From: Arenibaculum pallidiluteum
GTDB taxonomy: Bacteria; Pseudomonadota; Alphaproteobacteria; Azospirillales; Azospirillaceae
Assembly (NCBI RefSeq): GCF_017355985.1
Contig: NZ_JAFIQU010000020.1
Coordinates: forward strand, 1 to 64,000
DNA length: 64,000 nt
Direction: 5' to 3'
Position 1 is the first letter of the stretch, and each line of letters starts with the position of its first letter. Below, piece after piece: positions 15,894 to 27,512 of the stretch. The notes under the pieces are model-generated. The model searched no databases and was not told the origin of the DNA. It saw only the letters and a program-made list of their open reading frames with translations. Made by a program: the position numbers and the translations under genes.

Positions 15894-16539
15894 GGCCCGG
15901 GCCGAGCTTGAAGTCGGGCTCGGTCTTCTGGCGGATTTCGTCGACGGTGACGCCGGGCGCCAGCTCGACCAGGGTCAGGTCGCCGCCCTTGTGCTTGTCG
16001 ATGGTGAAGACCGCGAGGTCGGTGATCACCATGTCCACGACGCCGGCGCCGGTCAGCGGCAGGGAGCAGGCGTTCAGCAGCTTCTTCTCGCCGTCCTTGG
16101 CCGTGTGCTCCATCACGACGACGACCTTCTTGACGCCGGCCACCAGGTCCATGGCGCCGCCCATGCCCTTGACCATCTTGCCCGGGATCATCCAGTTCGC
16201 CAGGTCACCGTTGGCCGCCACCTGCATGGCGCCCAGGATCGACAGGTCGATATGGCCACCCCGGATCATCGCGAAGCTGTCGGCCGAGCTGAAGTAGCTC
16301 GTGGTCGGCAGCTCGGTGATGGTCTGCTTGCCGGCGTTGATCAGGTCCGGGTCCTCCTCGCCCTCGAAGGGGAAGGGGCCCATGCCGAGCATGCCGTTCT
16401 CGGACTGCAGCGCCACCGTCATCCCGGCCGGAATGTAGTTCGCGACCAGGGTCGGGATCCCGATCCCCAGGTTCACGTAGAACCCGTCGCGCAGCTCCTG
16501 CGCCGCGCGCGCGGCCATCTCCTCACGGCTCCATGCCAT
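15883..16539 (-). CDS. scoB: 3-oxoacid CoA-transferase subunit B
   Basis: The 218-residue beta subunit of succinyl-CoA:3-oxoacid (acetoacetate) CoA-transferase, used in ketone-body and polyhydroxybutyrate breakdown. It carries the catalytic glutamate in the SENGMLG motif (E47), and [11 protein letters not shown] and [14 protein letters not shown] are family marks. It lies 16 bases downstream of the alpha subunit gene on the minus strand. The pair resembles ScoAB more than PcaIJ, but the donor/acceptor pair cannot be fixed from sequence. Confidence 0.94.
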   Translation of the reverse strand: MAWSREEMAARAAQELRDGFYVNLGIGIPTLVANYIPAGMTVALQSENGMLGMGPFPFEGEEDPDLINAGKQTITELPTTSYFSSADSFAMIRGGHIDLSILGAMQVAANGDLANWMIPGKMVKGMGGAMDLVAGVKKVVVVMEHTAKDGEKKLLNACSLPLTGAGVVDMVITDLAVFTIDKHKGGDLTLVELAPGVTVDEIRQKTEPDFKLGPGLNG

Positions 16540-16555
16540 CGTCCGTCCCTCCCCT

Positions 16556-17257
16556 TCAGGCGCGCTTGCGGGTCGTGCGCTGCTCGATGCGCTTCTCGTA
16601 GTTCCGGCCCTGGATGATCCGCTGCACGAAGATGCCGGGCGTGTGGATCTGGTCGGGATCGATCTGGCCGGGCTCGACCAGCTCCTCGACCTCCGCGACC
16701 GTAAGCTTGCCGGCGGTCGCCATCATGGGGTTGAAGTTGCGGGCGGTCTTGCGGAAGACCAGGTTGCCCTCGGTGTCGCCCTTCCACGCCTTGACGATGG
16801 AGAGATCGGCCTTCAGCGCCGTCTCCATCACGTAGCGCTCGCCCTCGAACTCGCGGATCTCCTTGCCCTCGGCCACCAGCGTCCCGACGCCGGTCTTCGT
16901 GTAGAAGGCCGGGATGCCGGCACCGCCCGCGCGGATGCGCTCGGCCAGGGTGCCCTGGGGATTGAACTCCAGCTCCAGCTCGCCCGAGAGATACTGCTGG
17001 GCGAAGGTCTTGTTCTCGCCGACATAGGAAGAGACCATCTTCCGGATCTGGCGGGTGTCCAGCAGCTTGCCGAGGCCGTATCCGTCCACGCCGGCGTTGT
17101 TGGAGATCACCGTCAGGCCCTTCACCCCGCTCTCGACGAGCGCGTCGATCAGGTTCTCCGGGATCCCGCAGAGCCCGAAGCCACCGGACATGATGGTCAT
17201 GCCGTCGAACAGCGCGCCCTCCAGCGCCGCCCGGGCATCCGGATACACCTTCTTCAT
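16556..17257 (-). CDS. scoA: 3-oxoacid CoA-transferase subunit A
   Basis: The 233-residue alpha subunit. Family marks are [29 protein letters not shown], the [19 protein letters not shown] segment (CoA-transferase family I signature region) and EREF/MMATAG motifs toward the end. First gene of a two-gene operon with scoB. The start ATG 17257 has an AGGGGG-type site upstream. The 140 bases between it and the divergent marC gene contain both promoters. Confidence 0.94.
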   Translation of the reverse strand: MKKVYPDARAALEGALFDGMTIMSGGFGLCGIPENLIDALVESGVKGLTVISNNAGVDGYGLGKLLDTRQIRKMVSSYVGENKTFAQQYLSGELELEFNPQGTLAERIRAGGAGIPAFYTKTGVGTLVAEGKEIREFEGERYVMETALKADLSIVKAWKGDTEGNLVFRKTARNFNPMMATAGKLTVAEVEELVEPGQIDPDQIHTPGIFVQRIIQGRNYEKRIEQRTTRKRA

Positions 17258-17397
17258 CCCTGCAGTCCCCCTTCTTCTTGGCCGCGCCGGTCGCGGGGCA
17301 TCCGCCGCGTCTGCCTATCCCGCGTTTCCGCCGGTGTCAACGGAACCGACCGCCGCTTGTCACGAGGAGCCCGGCGGATTAGACACGCGGCACGCCC

Positions 17398-18027
17398 ATG
17401 CTCGATCTCGCCGCCACGGCCGCCATAGCCCTTCTCGTCACGCTCGATCCGCTCGGCACCGGCCCGATCTTCGCGGCGCTGACGCGCGGCGACGATCCCG
17501 CGCACCGGCGCCGGATGGCGGTGAAGGGCGTCCTGATCGCGGCCGGCATCCTCTTCGTCTTCGCTTTCGCGGGCGAGGCGCTGCTGCATGCGCTGGGGAT
17601 CGGTTTCCCGGCCTTTCGCATCGCCGGCGGCATCCTGCTGCTGCTGCTGTCCGTCGACATGGTCTTCGCGCGCCCCTCCGGCCTGCGCTCGACCACCGCA
17701 GGCGAGGTGGAGGAGGCGACGAACCGGCAGGACATATCGGTCTTCCCCCTCGCGATCCCGCTGATCGCGGGTCCGGGGGCGCTGACGACCGTGCTGCTGC
17801 TGATGGGACGGGCGGACGGCGACCCCTGGGCGCAGATGCTGGTGCTGGGCGTGCTGGCCGCCGTGCTGGCGGTGGTGCTGACGGCACTGCTGGCGGCGGG
17901 CTGGATCAGCCGGGTTCTCGGCGTGACGGGGATCAACGTGGTGGACAGGGTGCTCGGGATCCTGCTGGCGGCGCTTGCCTGTCAGTTCGTGATCGATGGC
18001 ATCCGGGAAAGCGGGGTGGCGGGATGA
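17398..18027 (+). CDS. MarC family integral membrane protein
   Basis: 209 residues, six predicted membrane helices. The family core is visible: LVTLDPLGTGPIFAALT at the N-terminus and FPLAIPLIAGPGALTTVLLL in the middle. Despite the name, MarC does not confer multidrug resistance in E. coli; transport function is unproven. Its stop overlaps the start of the HAD gene (ATGA), so the two are co-translated. Confidence 0.92.
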   Translation: MLDLAATAAIALLVTLDPLGTGPIFAALTRGDDPAHRRRMAVKGVLIAAGILFVFAFAGEALLHALGIGFPAFRIAGGILLLLLSVDMVFARPSGLRSTTAGEVEEATNRQDISVFPLAIPLIAGPGALTTVLLLMGRADGDPWAQMLVLGVLAAVLAVVLTALLAAGWISRVLGVTGINVVDRVLGILLAALACQFVIDGIRESGVAG

Positions 18028-18707
18028 GGTGGACGATCGGCTTCGACGGGGACGACACGCTCTGGCACAACGAGACGCTGTTCTCGATGACCCAGGAGCG
18101 CTTCCGCGCGCTTCTGGCCGAGGAGGTGTCCCCCGATGACCTGGACGCGCGGCTTCTCGACACCGAGCGGCGCAACCTCGAGATCTTCGGCTACGGCATC
18201 AAGGGCTTCGTGCTCTCGATGATCGAGACGGCCGTCGAGGTGTCCGCGGAGCGCGTCCCGGCCAGCGACATCCGCCGCATCCTCGATTTCGGGAAGGAGA
18301 TGCTGCGCCATCCCGTCGAGCTGCTGGACGGCGTCGCCGAGACGATTGAGGCGCTGTCCGGCCGTCACGACCTGCTGCTGATCACCAAGGGCGACCTGTT
18401 CGACCAGGAGAGCAAGATCGCGCGCAGCGGCCTGGCCGAGCACTTCCGCGGGATCGAGATCGTCTCCGAGAAGGACCCCGAGACCTATCGCCGCGTGCTG
18501 GCCCGCCACGGCGTCGGGCCCGAGCGCTTCGTGATGGTCGGCAACTCGGTGCGCTCGGACATCCTGCCGGTGCTCGCGCTCGGCGCGCGCGCCGTCCACG
18601 TGCCCTATCACGTCACCTGGGCTCACGAGCAGGCCGACCCCCCAGCCGAGGGCTACCTGCGCGCCGCATCGCTCGCCGATCTGCCGGATCTGCTGGCGGC
18701 GCTGTGA
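18024..18707 (+). CDS. HAD-superfamily hydrolase
   Basis: 227 residues from ATG 18024, overlapping the marC stop by four bases. Motif I is IGFDGDDTLW (Asp 8 nucleophile, Asp 10 acid), motif II ITKGD, motif III SEKDPETY and motif IV VGNSVRSDI. The helical cap (ERRNLEIFGYGIKGF) is typical of a widespread phosphatase group of unknown substrate. It is a separate branch from the CbbY-like protein at 15.1 kb. Confidence 0.9.
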   Translation: MRWTIGFDGDDTLWHNETLFSMTQERFRALLAEEVSPDDLDARLLDTERRNLEIFGYGIKGFVLSMIETAVEVSAERVPASDIRRILDFGKEMLRHPVELLDGVAETIEALSGRHDLLLITKGDLFDQESKIARSGLAEHFRGIEIVSEKDPETYRRVLARHGVGPERFVMVGNSVRSDILPVLALGARAVHVPYHVTWAHEQADPPAEGYLRAASLADLPDLLAAL

Positions 18708-18762
18708 GGCCTGCGGCGGAGCGATGCTTGGCGCCACCGGTCCGCGACGCCATATTCCGTCC

Positions 18763-18951
18763 ATGACGAGCACCGAGACCAATCCCACGCCGCGGGACGC
18801 GGCGGCCGATCCCGCCGCCGAGGAAGCAAAAGAGGGCGGCGCCCCGCCGGTTCCCCCAGTCCAGAAGCAGGGCGAGATCGGCGGCCCTCCCGGACCCGAG
18901 CCCACGCGCTACGGCGACTGGGAATTCAAGGGGCGCTGCTCCGACTTCTGA
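18763..18951 (+). CDS. Succinate dehydrogenase assembly factor 4-like protein (DUF1674)
   Basis: 62 residues from ATG 18763. The C-terminal motif GEIGGPPGPEPTRYGDWEFKGRCSDF-type core (residues about 37-62; shown in part: PTRYGDWEFKGRC) is the DUF1674/SdhAF4 signature. In mitochondria and bacteria this family binds flavinylated SdhA and promotes complex II assembly. The N-terminal half is disordered, Glu/Pro/Ala-rich. No sdh gene is nearby. The stop codon lies within a short tandem repeat. Confidence 0.88.
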   Translation: MTSTETNPTPRDAAADPAAEEAKEGGAPPVPPVQKQGEIGGPPGPEPTRYGDWEFKGRCSDF

Positions 18952-18981
18952 TCGCGCGATTCCGATCGCGCGACTCTGATC
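18948..18981. repeat. 14-base tandem repeat overlapping the SdhAF4 stop codon
   Basis: Units c-t-g-atcgcgcga-t-t and ccgatcgcgcgact are adjacent (18948-18961, 18962-18975), followed by a partial third copy. Two mismatches separate the full copies. The first unit contains the TGA stop of the preceding gene. Probably slippage. Confidence 0.6.
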
Positions 18982-19106
18982 AAGGGGCCCGCGGCGGGGA
19001 TGCCCGCCCGCGAAGGATTCCCCGACCCACCCCATGGGGGCAGGCCGGAACAAGCACCGCCCACCCGTGTTCGCTTGGCATCAGCAAGACGATCGGAAGG
19101 GGCGAC

Positions 19107-19667
19107 ATGCGGATCCGCATCCTGCTGCCGGCCATGGCATGCCTGACCGTCGCCGGGGGCGCCCAGGCGGTCACCGAGAAGACTCCGCGACCGGATTCAG
19201 GCTTTGACCTCGTGGTCGTCGGATCCATGCCCAATGTGGAGCAGAACGCCTTCGTCGACGCCATCGCCCAGGCCCTTCCCCCCGCGCTGGTCGATCCGCA
19301 GGCCAACTTCACGCGCAGCCCGGCCTACCAGCCGAACCACACCTATCGCCTGGTGATGGTCTTCCACGGCGATGACGTCGTCGACGGCCAGCGCATGTGC
19401 CGCGAGCCCGAGGCGGTCCAGGCGACGCCGCCGGCCGATCCCGCGGATCTGCGCGCGACCACCCATGTGACCGGTGTCTTCTGCCGCGGGGCCGAGAAGC
19501 TCAGCGAGGCCTCGGATCGCATGTCGGGCAGCCTGCAGCCGGGACAGGCCGGCTTCCGCTTCCTTGTGGCCGACGTTGCGAAGCGGCTGTTCCCGCTCGG
19601 ATTTGCGTCGATCCCCGGCGTCGTCGATTCGGCTGCCCCCAGCGAGACCGCCGACCGCCCGAACTGA
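19107..19667 (+). CDS. Hypothetical secreted protein, 186 aa
   Basis: Signal peptide MRIRILLPAMACLTVAGGAQA with cleavage near residue 21. The mature part has a GFDLVVVGSMPNVEQNAFVDAIAQAL segment near the start, HTYRLVMVFHG in the middle and two cysteines (MCREPE, FCRGAE) that could form a disulfide. Not a family I can name. Transcribed alone; the nearest gene downstream is convergent. Confidence 0.75.
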   Translation: MRIRILLPAMACLTVAGGAQAVTEKTPRPDSGFDLVVVGSMPNVEQNAFVDAIAQALPPALVDPQANFTRSPAYQPNHTYRLVMVFHGDDVVDGQRMCREPEAVQATPPADPADLRATTHVTGVFCRGAEKLSEASDRMSGSLQPGQAGFRFLVADVAKRLFPLGFASIPGVVDSAAPSETADRPN

Positions 19668-19821
19668 TCTCCCGTTCCCGGGATGACGGACACCATGCCC
19701 GGCGCGGGCTTGCGCTGCCCTGCGGGCATGAGGATCGGCGACCGGTTCCATTCCGGGACCGGCCGCCGTCCTCTGGCGGCTTCCCGCACGGGGCGCCCTT
19801 CCGCCCGGGTCACCCCCATGC

Positions 19822-20103
19822 TCACATGGGACTGTAGGGGCCGGTCGTGGACCGGTCGTGGCCGTCTGCGAGCGACCCGGCACCCCTGGCCGGTCCGGCG
19901 CTCGATGCCTGCGGCGGCTCGGCCGTCTTGGCCCGGCTCATGAGCGACGCCTGGGCGGACGCCGCCGAACGGACGGCGTTGAATGAGGCCAGATCCGTCG
20001 ACCCCACGAACAGGTTCTCGGAGCCGATCCCCTCGTTGGCGAAGGCCGGAGCGGAGAACAGGGTGGCGGCGAGCGCCACGGAAACGATCTGCAACTTGTT
20101 CAT
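19822..20103 (-). CDS. Small secreted protein, 93 aa
   Basis: Start ATG 20103 is set by an AGGAGA ribosome site ten bases upstream. A signal peptide (MNKLQIVSVALAATLFSAPAFA) is followed by a short Ser/Ala-rich mature chain (NEGIGSENLFVGSTDL). No recognised domain. The mature protein is only about 70 residues and ends in Gly/Ser/Asp-rich sequence. The roughly 300 bases upstream are relatively AT-rich and contain no gene; they should hold its promoter and the end of the histidine kinase transcript. Confidence 0.75.
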   Translation of the reverse strand: MNKLQIVSVALAATLFSAPAFANEGIGSENLFVGSTDLASFNAVRSAASAQASLMSRAKTAEPPQASSAGPARGAGSLADGHDRSTTGPYSPM

Positions 20104-20401
20104 GACAATTCTCCTTCCTGCGGCGCCCGTCATAGACGCCACCGGATGATTTGAAAGGAAGCTCAAATAGCTTTACGCCACCAGCAATGCGGAGAACACG
20201 CGAGAGAGAGCCGTCTATGGTCTGCTTTCGCAGAGCCCTTCAGGATCCATTGGGAGAGTCTGCTTCATTGCTCGCAGGATCGGATATAAATCTTGCGGAC
20301 GGGACTTGCGAGTTAAGGGATGTAAAGCGCTGCTAGCGCGCGTTTGGGAAGCACGGGCCCGGCCCCGTGGGGCTGGGGAGGTCGGTTGCGCCCCTCGGTC
20401 T

Positions 20402-22171
20402 TCAGTTCAGGGCGGCCGCGAGCGGACGTGCAGCCCGGACAGCGGCGCGCATGCTGAGCGTGACCGTGGTGCCGCGGCCGGGCTCGGAGGCCAGCACAAG
20501 CGAACCGCGCTGCATCTCGGCCAGGCGCTTGGCGATCGGCAGGCCGAGCCCGGCGCCCTCGTGGGTGCGCGCAAGCGGTGTCTGGACCTGCTCGAAAGGC
20601 CGCATGACGCGCTCGAGTTCGTCGGACGGAATGCCGATGCCGGTATCGGAGATCCGGATCGTCACGGCATCGGCTTCGAGCCGTGTCGCCACCACGACCG
20701 AGCCGCGCGGCGGCGTGAACTTCACCGCATTGGAAAGCAGGTTGATCAGCACCTGGCGCAGCGAGCGCTCGTCCGCGAGGACGGCATCCACCGCGGGGTC
20801 GTGCTCGGCCGAGAGCGCGATGCCCGCCGCCACGGCCCGATGCTCCACCGTGCGGATTGCCTCGGCGACCGCACTCCTGACCGGCACCGGCCCCAGCCGG
20901 AGCGAGACCTTCCCGGCCTCGATCCGCGCGAGGTCGAGCAGGTCGTCCACGATCCCCAGCAGATGGGATCCGGCGGCATGGATGTCGGCGGCGTAGTCGC
21001 GGATGCGCAGCACGTCGTCCGTGACGCGGCCGTCGCGGATCACCTCGGAGAAGCCGATGATCGCGTTCAGCGGCGTCCTCAGCTCGTGGCTCATATTCGC
21101 GAGGAAGACCGATTTGGCGCGGTTCGCCTGCTCGGCCTGCTGGCGCGCGGTCTCCAGCTCCAGGCTGCGCCGGCGCTCGTGGGTCGAGCGCCGCGCCGAG
21201 CTGACGGTGAGGAATCCGAGCAGGCCGATGGAGATCGCCCCGATGAACAGCAGCGGCACCGCCGTGGTCGCCCAGCGCTCCAGAAGGCTCGCGCGCGGAA
21301 CGTCGATGACGGCCGCAAGCGGCAGGTGCCCGAAATTGGCGACGGCGGCGATGTGCGGATGCCCCAGCCCGAGCGGGTCCGGCCCCTCCAGCAGGCGCGG
21401 GGCGAGATCCGTCACGGGGCGCAGCGCGGCGGCCGCGACGGTCGCCCGCGCCGGGGTGTGCGCACGCCCTTCGGCGACCGCCTCGACCAGGACGACGCCG
21501 TCCGTGCGGGCGACGGCCATCCGGCAGCCGGTGCAGCCGTCCAGCCCCTCGATCATCGGAATGTAGTAGCCGGGCTCCATGGCCGCGACGATGACGCCCT
21601 GCAGGCGTCCGCCGTCGCGCACCGGAATGCCGACCGGGAAGTACCGGCGCGCTGCCTGGCGGCCCACCGTGGGGCCGCCGATGAAGGGCAGGTCGGGCCC
21701 GGCGCCCTGAAACGCCTGGATGTAGTGCCGCTCGGAGACGTCCAGCGCCGGCGCCGGGAAATGATCGCTGTCGAGCCGCATGCGGCCCTCGGCATCGACG
21801 AGCCAGACGGAGCGGATCTGGGGAAGCTCGTTGGCGAGCGCGCGCAACTCGGTCCACAGGGGCCGCGAAGTCGCGACCTCGTCCCAGCTGCGGCCCGCGA
21901 CCTCGCGGGCGAGGCGCCGTAGGGACAGCTCGGTCCCCTCCAGGGTGCGGTCGACATGCTCGCGCAGCAGCCGCGCGTAGCTCCGGGCCTCGGCGCCGGC
22001 CGCAGCCCGCGTCTTCCAGTAGTCGGTGACGAGCTGGTAGGTCAGGCCGCCTGCGACCATGGCGATGGCCAGGGCGCCGAGCACCAGGATCCGCGCGCCG
22101 GGATGCCACCAGGCCTGGATCGCGCGGCGCTTCCGGCCGGCTTCGGAGTCCCGGAAGACCTCCGGCTTCAC
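20402..22171 (-). CDS. Membrane sensor histidine kinase with periplasmic Cache-type domain
   Basis: 589 residues from GTG 22171, chosen for an AAAGGGA site; the frame is open to an ATG at 22222 without one. Membrane helices lie near residues 20-45 and 300-325 and enclose a dCache-like periplasmic sensor ([30 protein letters not shown]). Cytoplasmic part: a short coil, HisKA with [18 protein letters not shown], then HATPase_c with [10 protein letters not shown] (N box), ISDTGIGI (G1) and [12 protein letters not shown] (G2). No receiver domain or partner regulator gene is adjacent. It lies downstream of acsA on the same strand, separated by a strong hairpin. Confidence 0.93.
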   Translation of the reverse strand: MKPEVFRDSEAGRKRRAIQAWWHPGARILVLGALAIAMVAGGLTYQLVTDYWKTRAAAGAEARSYARLLREHVDRTLEGTELSLRRLAREVAGRSWDEVATSRPLWTELRALANELPQIRSVWLVDAEGRMRLDSDHFPAPALDVSERHYIQAFQGAGPDLPFIGGPTVGRQAARRYFPVGIPVRDGGRLQGVIVAAMEPGYYIPMIEGLDGCTGCRMAVARTDGVVLVEAVAEGRAHTPARATVAAAALRPVTDLAPRLLEGPDPLGLGHPHIAAVANFGHLPLAAVIDVPRASLLERWATTAVPLLFIGAISIGLLGFLTVSSARRSTHERRRSLELETARQQAEQANRAKSVFLANMSHELRTPLNAIIGFSEVIRDGRVTDDVLRIRDYAADIHAAGSHLLGIVDDLLDLARIEAGKVSLRLGPVPVRSAVAEAIRTVEHRAVAAGIALSAEHDPAVDAVLADERSLRQVLINLLSNAVKFTPPRGSVVVATRLEADAVTIRISDTGIGIPSDELERVMRPFEQVQTPLARTHEGAGLGLPIAKRLAEMQRGSLVLASEPGRGTTVTLSMRAAVRAARPLAAALN

Positions 22172-22218
22172 GCCAATTCCCTTTCGTCCGCGCCACCTCA
22201 CGGGCGCAGACCATAGCA

Positions 22219-22254
22219 GCATTTATAGAATTTTTAGCAAATACATTGTATCAG
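22219..22254 (-). promoter_or_regulatory. AT-rich promoter-like segment before the histidine kinase
   Basis: An isolated AT-rich patch in GC-rich DNA, with TATAAA on the minus strand (near 22224-22229) and a short palindrome ATACA-T-TGTAT at 22241-22251. It lies 48-83 bases upstream of the kinase start. No clean -35 at standard spacing. Confidence 0.4.
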
Positions 22255-22338
22255 CCGGCGGCGTGTTGCGGGAGGCTCCGGCGCCTCCTTCCACGGGCGG
22301 ATCGCAGCTCAGCCGGAAGGCGGAAGGCAGGCCGCAGC

Positions 22339-22379
22339 CGGCCCGGCGCTCCCCGGCTCCGCCGGGGAGCGCCGGGCCG
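22339..22379 (-). terminator. 18-bp perfect hairpin after acsA, no T run
   Basis: Arms 22339-22356 and 22362-22379 pair perfectly around a five-base loop, four bases after the acsA stop. No T tract follows on the minus strand. It probably ends or protects the acsA message. Confidence 0.55.
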
Positions 22380-22383
22380 CGGA

Positions 22384-24327
<1,944 letters not shown>

Positions 24328-24681
24328 GGGCTGGCTCCCCCGATGTGGTTATGTCCTTGGGCGCGTGCCTTAACGCGATCGCCGCCGACTTTCCGCGGAC
24401 CTTAACAATCAGGACTGCAACGCGGCAAGGCGACGAACGTAGCGGTCCGCGGCCCGTGCGGTCCGCCCCGCGAACCGCAGGGAAGCACCGGCCGATCTCT
24501 ACCACTTTCGGTGGGTCATCAGCGCTTCCGGGCGAGGGAATTGATTCCCCTTGTGGCGTTTCAGTCCCTTCGCCTTAAATCCCATCATAAGCGAGGCGGG
24601 CCACGAAGCCCGCCCGACAGGGGGAGGGTTCGTCGGCCGGCGCCTCACGGGGCCGGCAGTCTGAACCGTCAGGGAGAGACA
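24328..24681. other. Divergent regulatory region between acsA and chemoreceptor
   Basis: 353 bases with no gene. It must hold both promoters. Visible structures are a seven-pair hairpin (ggcgggc 24595-24601 with gcccgcc 24608-24614) and a second GC hairpin around 24636-24657 (ccggc/gccgg), both in the untranslated leader of the chemoreceptor gene. I could not fit a known riboswitch to them. Confidence 0.5.
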
Positions 24682-26349
24682 ATGGACGCGAATGCTACCG
24701 CCGCCGGCGCCGGGCGCCGTGGCTTCTGGACCATTGGCCGCAAGGTCACCGCCGCCTTCACCGCATCCATCCTGCTGGGCTTCGTTGCGATGGTGGGTCT
24801 TCAGGCCCATCGCCAGCACGCCCAGTTCGTGGCGGTGGCCACGGCGGATTCCGTGACCAAGACGCAGATGCTCGCCAATGCGGCGCGCGTCGGCGTGGCC
24901 GGGCGGGACGGCGCCTCGATCGAGAGCGAGTTCCTGCCCCTGGCCCAGGCGGAGGGATCGCAGCTTGCGGCCCTTGCGGCCTTCGCCGACGCCTCCGGGC
25001 CCATCATCGCCTATCAGAACCCCGCCCATTCGGCCTTTGATGCCGCCGCCGAGAACGCGATGGTGCAGCGGGTCCTCGCCGGCGAGGGCGTGCAGACCCG
25101 GGCGACGGACGGGCATCTCGCCGTCGCCGTTCCCGTCATGAACACGCGCGGCACCCGGATCGCCGGCGCGCTCGTCGTGGCCTGGAGCCTGGACCGGCAG
25201 AACGCCGCGACCGCCTCTATGCTGGTCGAGCAGGTCGGCCTGTCCCTGGTGGTGCTGGCGCTGCAGCTCGTCGTCCTGAACCTGCTTTTGGGCAGGGTGG
25301 TGGTGGGTCCGCTGCGCGCCATGGCGGGCAGCATGGTGGCCATCGCGCGCGGCGCGCTGGATGCCGCCATCCCGGGGCTCGGGCGCCGGGACGAGATCGG
25401 CGTCATGGCGGCCTCCGTCCAGGTCTTCCGGGACAACGCCTCCGCCATTGCCCGGCACGAGGCCGAGCGCGCCGAGCAGGAGCGCCGGGCGGAGGCCGAG
25501 AAGCGGGCCGCGCTGGTTGCGCTGGCGGACCGCTTCCAGGGCACCGTCAGCGCGCTGGTGGCGGAGATCGGCGACGCGTCCCGCCGCATGGCGGGAGTCG
25601 CGGGCTCAATGGCCGAGCTGGCGGCAGTCACGGCGCAGGGCACGGACGCGGCGGCCGGCAGCTCCGCCGAGACGCTGGGAAGCGCACAGTCGGTCTCCAG
25701 CTCGGCCGCCCAGCTGGCCGGGTCGATCAACGAGATCGCGCGCCAGGTCGGCCATTCGACGGAGGTGGCGACCCGCGCCGTCGCCGATGCCGAGCGCACC
25801 GACGGCACGGTGCGCGGCCTGTCCGAAGGGGCGGCCCGCATCGGCGAGGTGGTGAAGCTGATTCACGACATCGCCGCGCAGACGAACCTTCTGGCGCTGA
25901 ACGCCACGATCGAGGCGGCGCGCGCCGGCGAGGCCGGCAAGGGCTTCGCCGTGGTGGCGCAGGAGGTCAAGAACCTCGCGAACCAAACGGCAAGGGCGAC
26001 CGAGGAGATCTCGGGCCAGATCGGCGCCATGCAGCAGGTCACCGGCGAGGCCGTCGGCGCGATCCAGGAGATCGGGCGGACCATCGGCGACATCAACCGC
26101 ATCGCGACCCTGATCGCGAGCGCGGTCGAGGAGCAGAGCGCCGCCACCCAGGAGATCGCCCGGGCCGTCGACCAGGTCGCCAGCGGAACACAGGCCGTCT
26201 CGCGGAGCATCGGGGCCGTGACCGAAAGCGCGGGCAGCACCGGCCGGTGCGCGTCCGAGGTGCTGGAGGCCGCCCAGAGCCTGACGCGCCGCTCCGAGAC
26301 CCTGAGCGACGAGGTCGCGCGCTTCCTGTCCGAGATCCGCGCGGCCTGA
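24682..26349 (+). CDS. Methyl-accepting chemotaxis protein
   Basis: 555 residues from ATG 24682 with GGGAGAG upstream. Helix 1 lies near residues 20-42 and helix 2 near 180-205; between them is a small periplasmic sensor of about 135 residues. A HAMP domain follows ([19 protein letters not shown]), then the signalling domain with the conserved tip [36 protein letters not shown]. No C-terminal CheR-binding pentapeptide. The ligand is unknown; the position next to acsA suggests an organic acid, which is inference. Confidence 0.95.
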   Translation: MDANATAAGAGRRGFWTIGRKVTAAFTASILLGFVAMVGLQAHRQHAQFVAVATADSVTKTQMLANAARVGVAGRDGASIESEFLPLAQAEGSQLAALAAFADASGPIIAYQNPAHSAFDAAAENAMVQRVLAGEGVQTRATDGHLAVAVPVMNTRGTRIAGALVVAWSLDRQNAATASMLVEQVGLSLVVLALQLVVLNLLLGRVVVGPLRAMAGSMVAIARGALDAAIPGLGRRDEIGVMAASVQVFRDNASAIARHEAERAEQERRAEAEKRAALVALADRFQGTVSALVAEIGDASRRMAGVAGSMAELAAVTAQGTDAAAGSSAETLGSAQSVSSSAAQLAGSINEIARQVGHSTEVATRAVADAERTDGTVRGLSEGAARIGEVVKLIHDIAAQTNLLALNATIEAARAGEAGKGFAVVAQEVKNLANQTARATEEISGQIGAMQQVTGEAVGAIQEIGRTIGDINRIATLIASAVEEQSAATQEIARAVDQVASGTQAVSRSIGAVTESAGSTGRCASEVLEAAQSLTRRSETLSDEVARFLSEIRAA

Positions 26350-26432
26350 GGATCGGCCCGGCCCCGGGACTTAAGCCCGCGTTAACCCCGCGGGCCTAGC
26401 CTTGGGCCGGTTTCCGATCATGAGGTCAGGTC

Positions 26433-26690
26433 ATGGCGAGGGACATCGAAGCGGGCGGCGGCCGTGGACGGGACGGGGGGCAGGACGATCCGCCCCGCTC
26501 GCCCGACACCGCCGGCCGGCTGGTCCAGATGGCCGACCGGACCTGTCTGATGGCGCTCGACGAGATCCTGCGCGCCCTTCCGGGCGAGGGACGTCCCGCC
26601 GCCACGGCCGCCCGGGATGCGAAGGCGGTCGCTCAATGCGTGGCCGCCGCGACCGACGCCTTCCTGGCCGGGGCCGCCGAGCTCCGCTGA
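26433..26690 (+). CDS. Small hypothetical protein, 85 aa
   Basis: Starts at ATG 26433 after GGTCAGGTC. The first 25 residues are Gly/Arg/Asp-rich and probably disordered; the rest is one predicted helical unit (LVQMADRTCLMALDEILRALP, VAQCVAAATDAFLAGA). No family recognised. Strong third-position GC supports coding. It could be co-transcribed with the chemoreceptor 83 bases upstream. Confidence 0.55.
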   Translation: MARDIEAGGGRGRDGGQDDPPRSPDTAGRLVQMADRTCLMALDEILRALPGEGRPAATAARDAKAVAQCVAAATDAFLAGAAELR

Positions 26691-26710
26691 GCCCGGCGGC
26701 CGCCAGGCGC

Positions 26711-27124
26711 TCAGGCGGCGACCCCCGCCAGCGTGCAGACGCGGCGCCATTCGGCCTCCGTCACCGGGCAGACCGACAGGCGCGACTGGCGGATCACGGC
26801 CATCGCCGAGAGTTCCGGATCCGATTTCATGGCCTTGAGCGTGACCGGGTTCGGCGCCGGCGCGACCGGGGCGACGTCCACCATCACGAAGCGCCCGGCT
26901 TCGTCGGACGGGTCGGGATAGGCTTCGCGCACGATCTCGCAGACACCGACGACCGCCAGCCCCTCGTTGGAATGGTAGAAGAAGGCGCGGTCGCCGACGC
27001 GCATCGCCTTCAGATTGGCGGCGGCCTGGTGGTTGCGCACGCCGTCCCAATGGGTGCGGCCGTCGGCCACCAGGCGGTCCCACGAATACTTGAAGGGCTC
27101 GGACTTCAGGAGCCAGTAGGCCAT
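26711..27124 (-). CDS. EVE domain protein
   Basis: 137 residues from ATG 27124. Marks are MAYWLLKSEP at the start, WDGVRNHQAAANLKAM and FFYHSNEGLAVVG, all typical of the EVE fold (PUA-like), which is known or predicted to bind modified bases. Here it is a single-domain housekeeping form found beside gpsA/tsaD in many alphaproteobacteria, not a restriction-type fusion. It is the last gene of a minus-strand run with a YciI protein eight bases upstream. Confidence 0.94.
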   Translation of the reverse strand: MAYWLLKSEPFKYSWDRLVADGRTHWDGVRNHQAAANLKAMRVGDRAFFYHSNEGLAVVGVCEIVREAYPDPSDEAGRFVMVDVAPVAPAPNPVTLKAMKSDPELSAMAVIRQSRLSVCPVTEAEWRRVCTLAGVAA

Positions 27125-27132
27125 GGGATGCC

Positions 27133-27417
27133 TCAGCCGCGCGGCAGGACCCGGCGCCAGGGCCGGATCGTGACCTGCTCGAAGAGCCCGGCCCTGGCAT
27201 AGGGATCGTCCGCGCAGAAGCGCTCGGCCTCCGCGCGGTCCTCGAAATCGACCACCAGCAGGCTGCCGGTCATCCCGGCCCCATCCTCGGTCAGGGTCGG
27301 GCCGGCGCAGAAGACCTTGTCGCCGAAGCTCTCGAGATAGGCCAGGTGCTCCGCCCGGTTGGCCGCGCGCACATCCGCGGCGCCCGGCCTGTCCTGGCAC
27401 AGGATCGCATACAGCAT
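27133..27417 (-). CDS. YciI-like protein
   Basis: 94 residues with the YCII fold marks MLYAILCQDRPG, the RAEHLAYLESF helix, LLVVDFEDRAEAERFCADDPYARAGLF and a C-terminal RPWRRVL. Members have a conserved His/Asp pair of unclear enzymatic role. It sits between gpsA and the EVE gene on the minus strand, a gene order conserved in alphaproteobacteria. ATG 27417 follows GGAG. Confidence 0.92.
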   Translation of the reverse strand: MLYAILCQDRPGAADVRAANRAEHLAYLESFGDKVFCAGPTLTEDGAGMTGSLLVVDFEDRAEAERFCADDPYARAGLFEQVTIRPWRRVLPRG

Positions 27418-27512
27418 CGTTCGCTCCTCTCCTCTTCGTTTTCGCTTGGTCGCTGTCTCGTCGCTGCCGCGTCCCCGGCAGCTTTCTCACTTCGCCAGTT
27501 CGATTCGCATGC

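Noticed and set aside
24595..24660. GC hairpins in the chemoreceptor leader as a c-di-GMP riboswitch
   Set aside because: The conserved GEMM core sequences are absent; the hairpins are simple GC stems.
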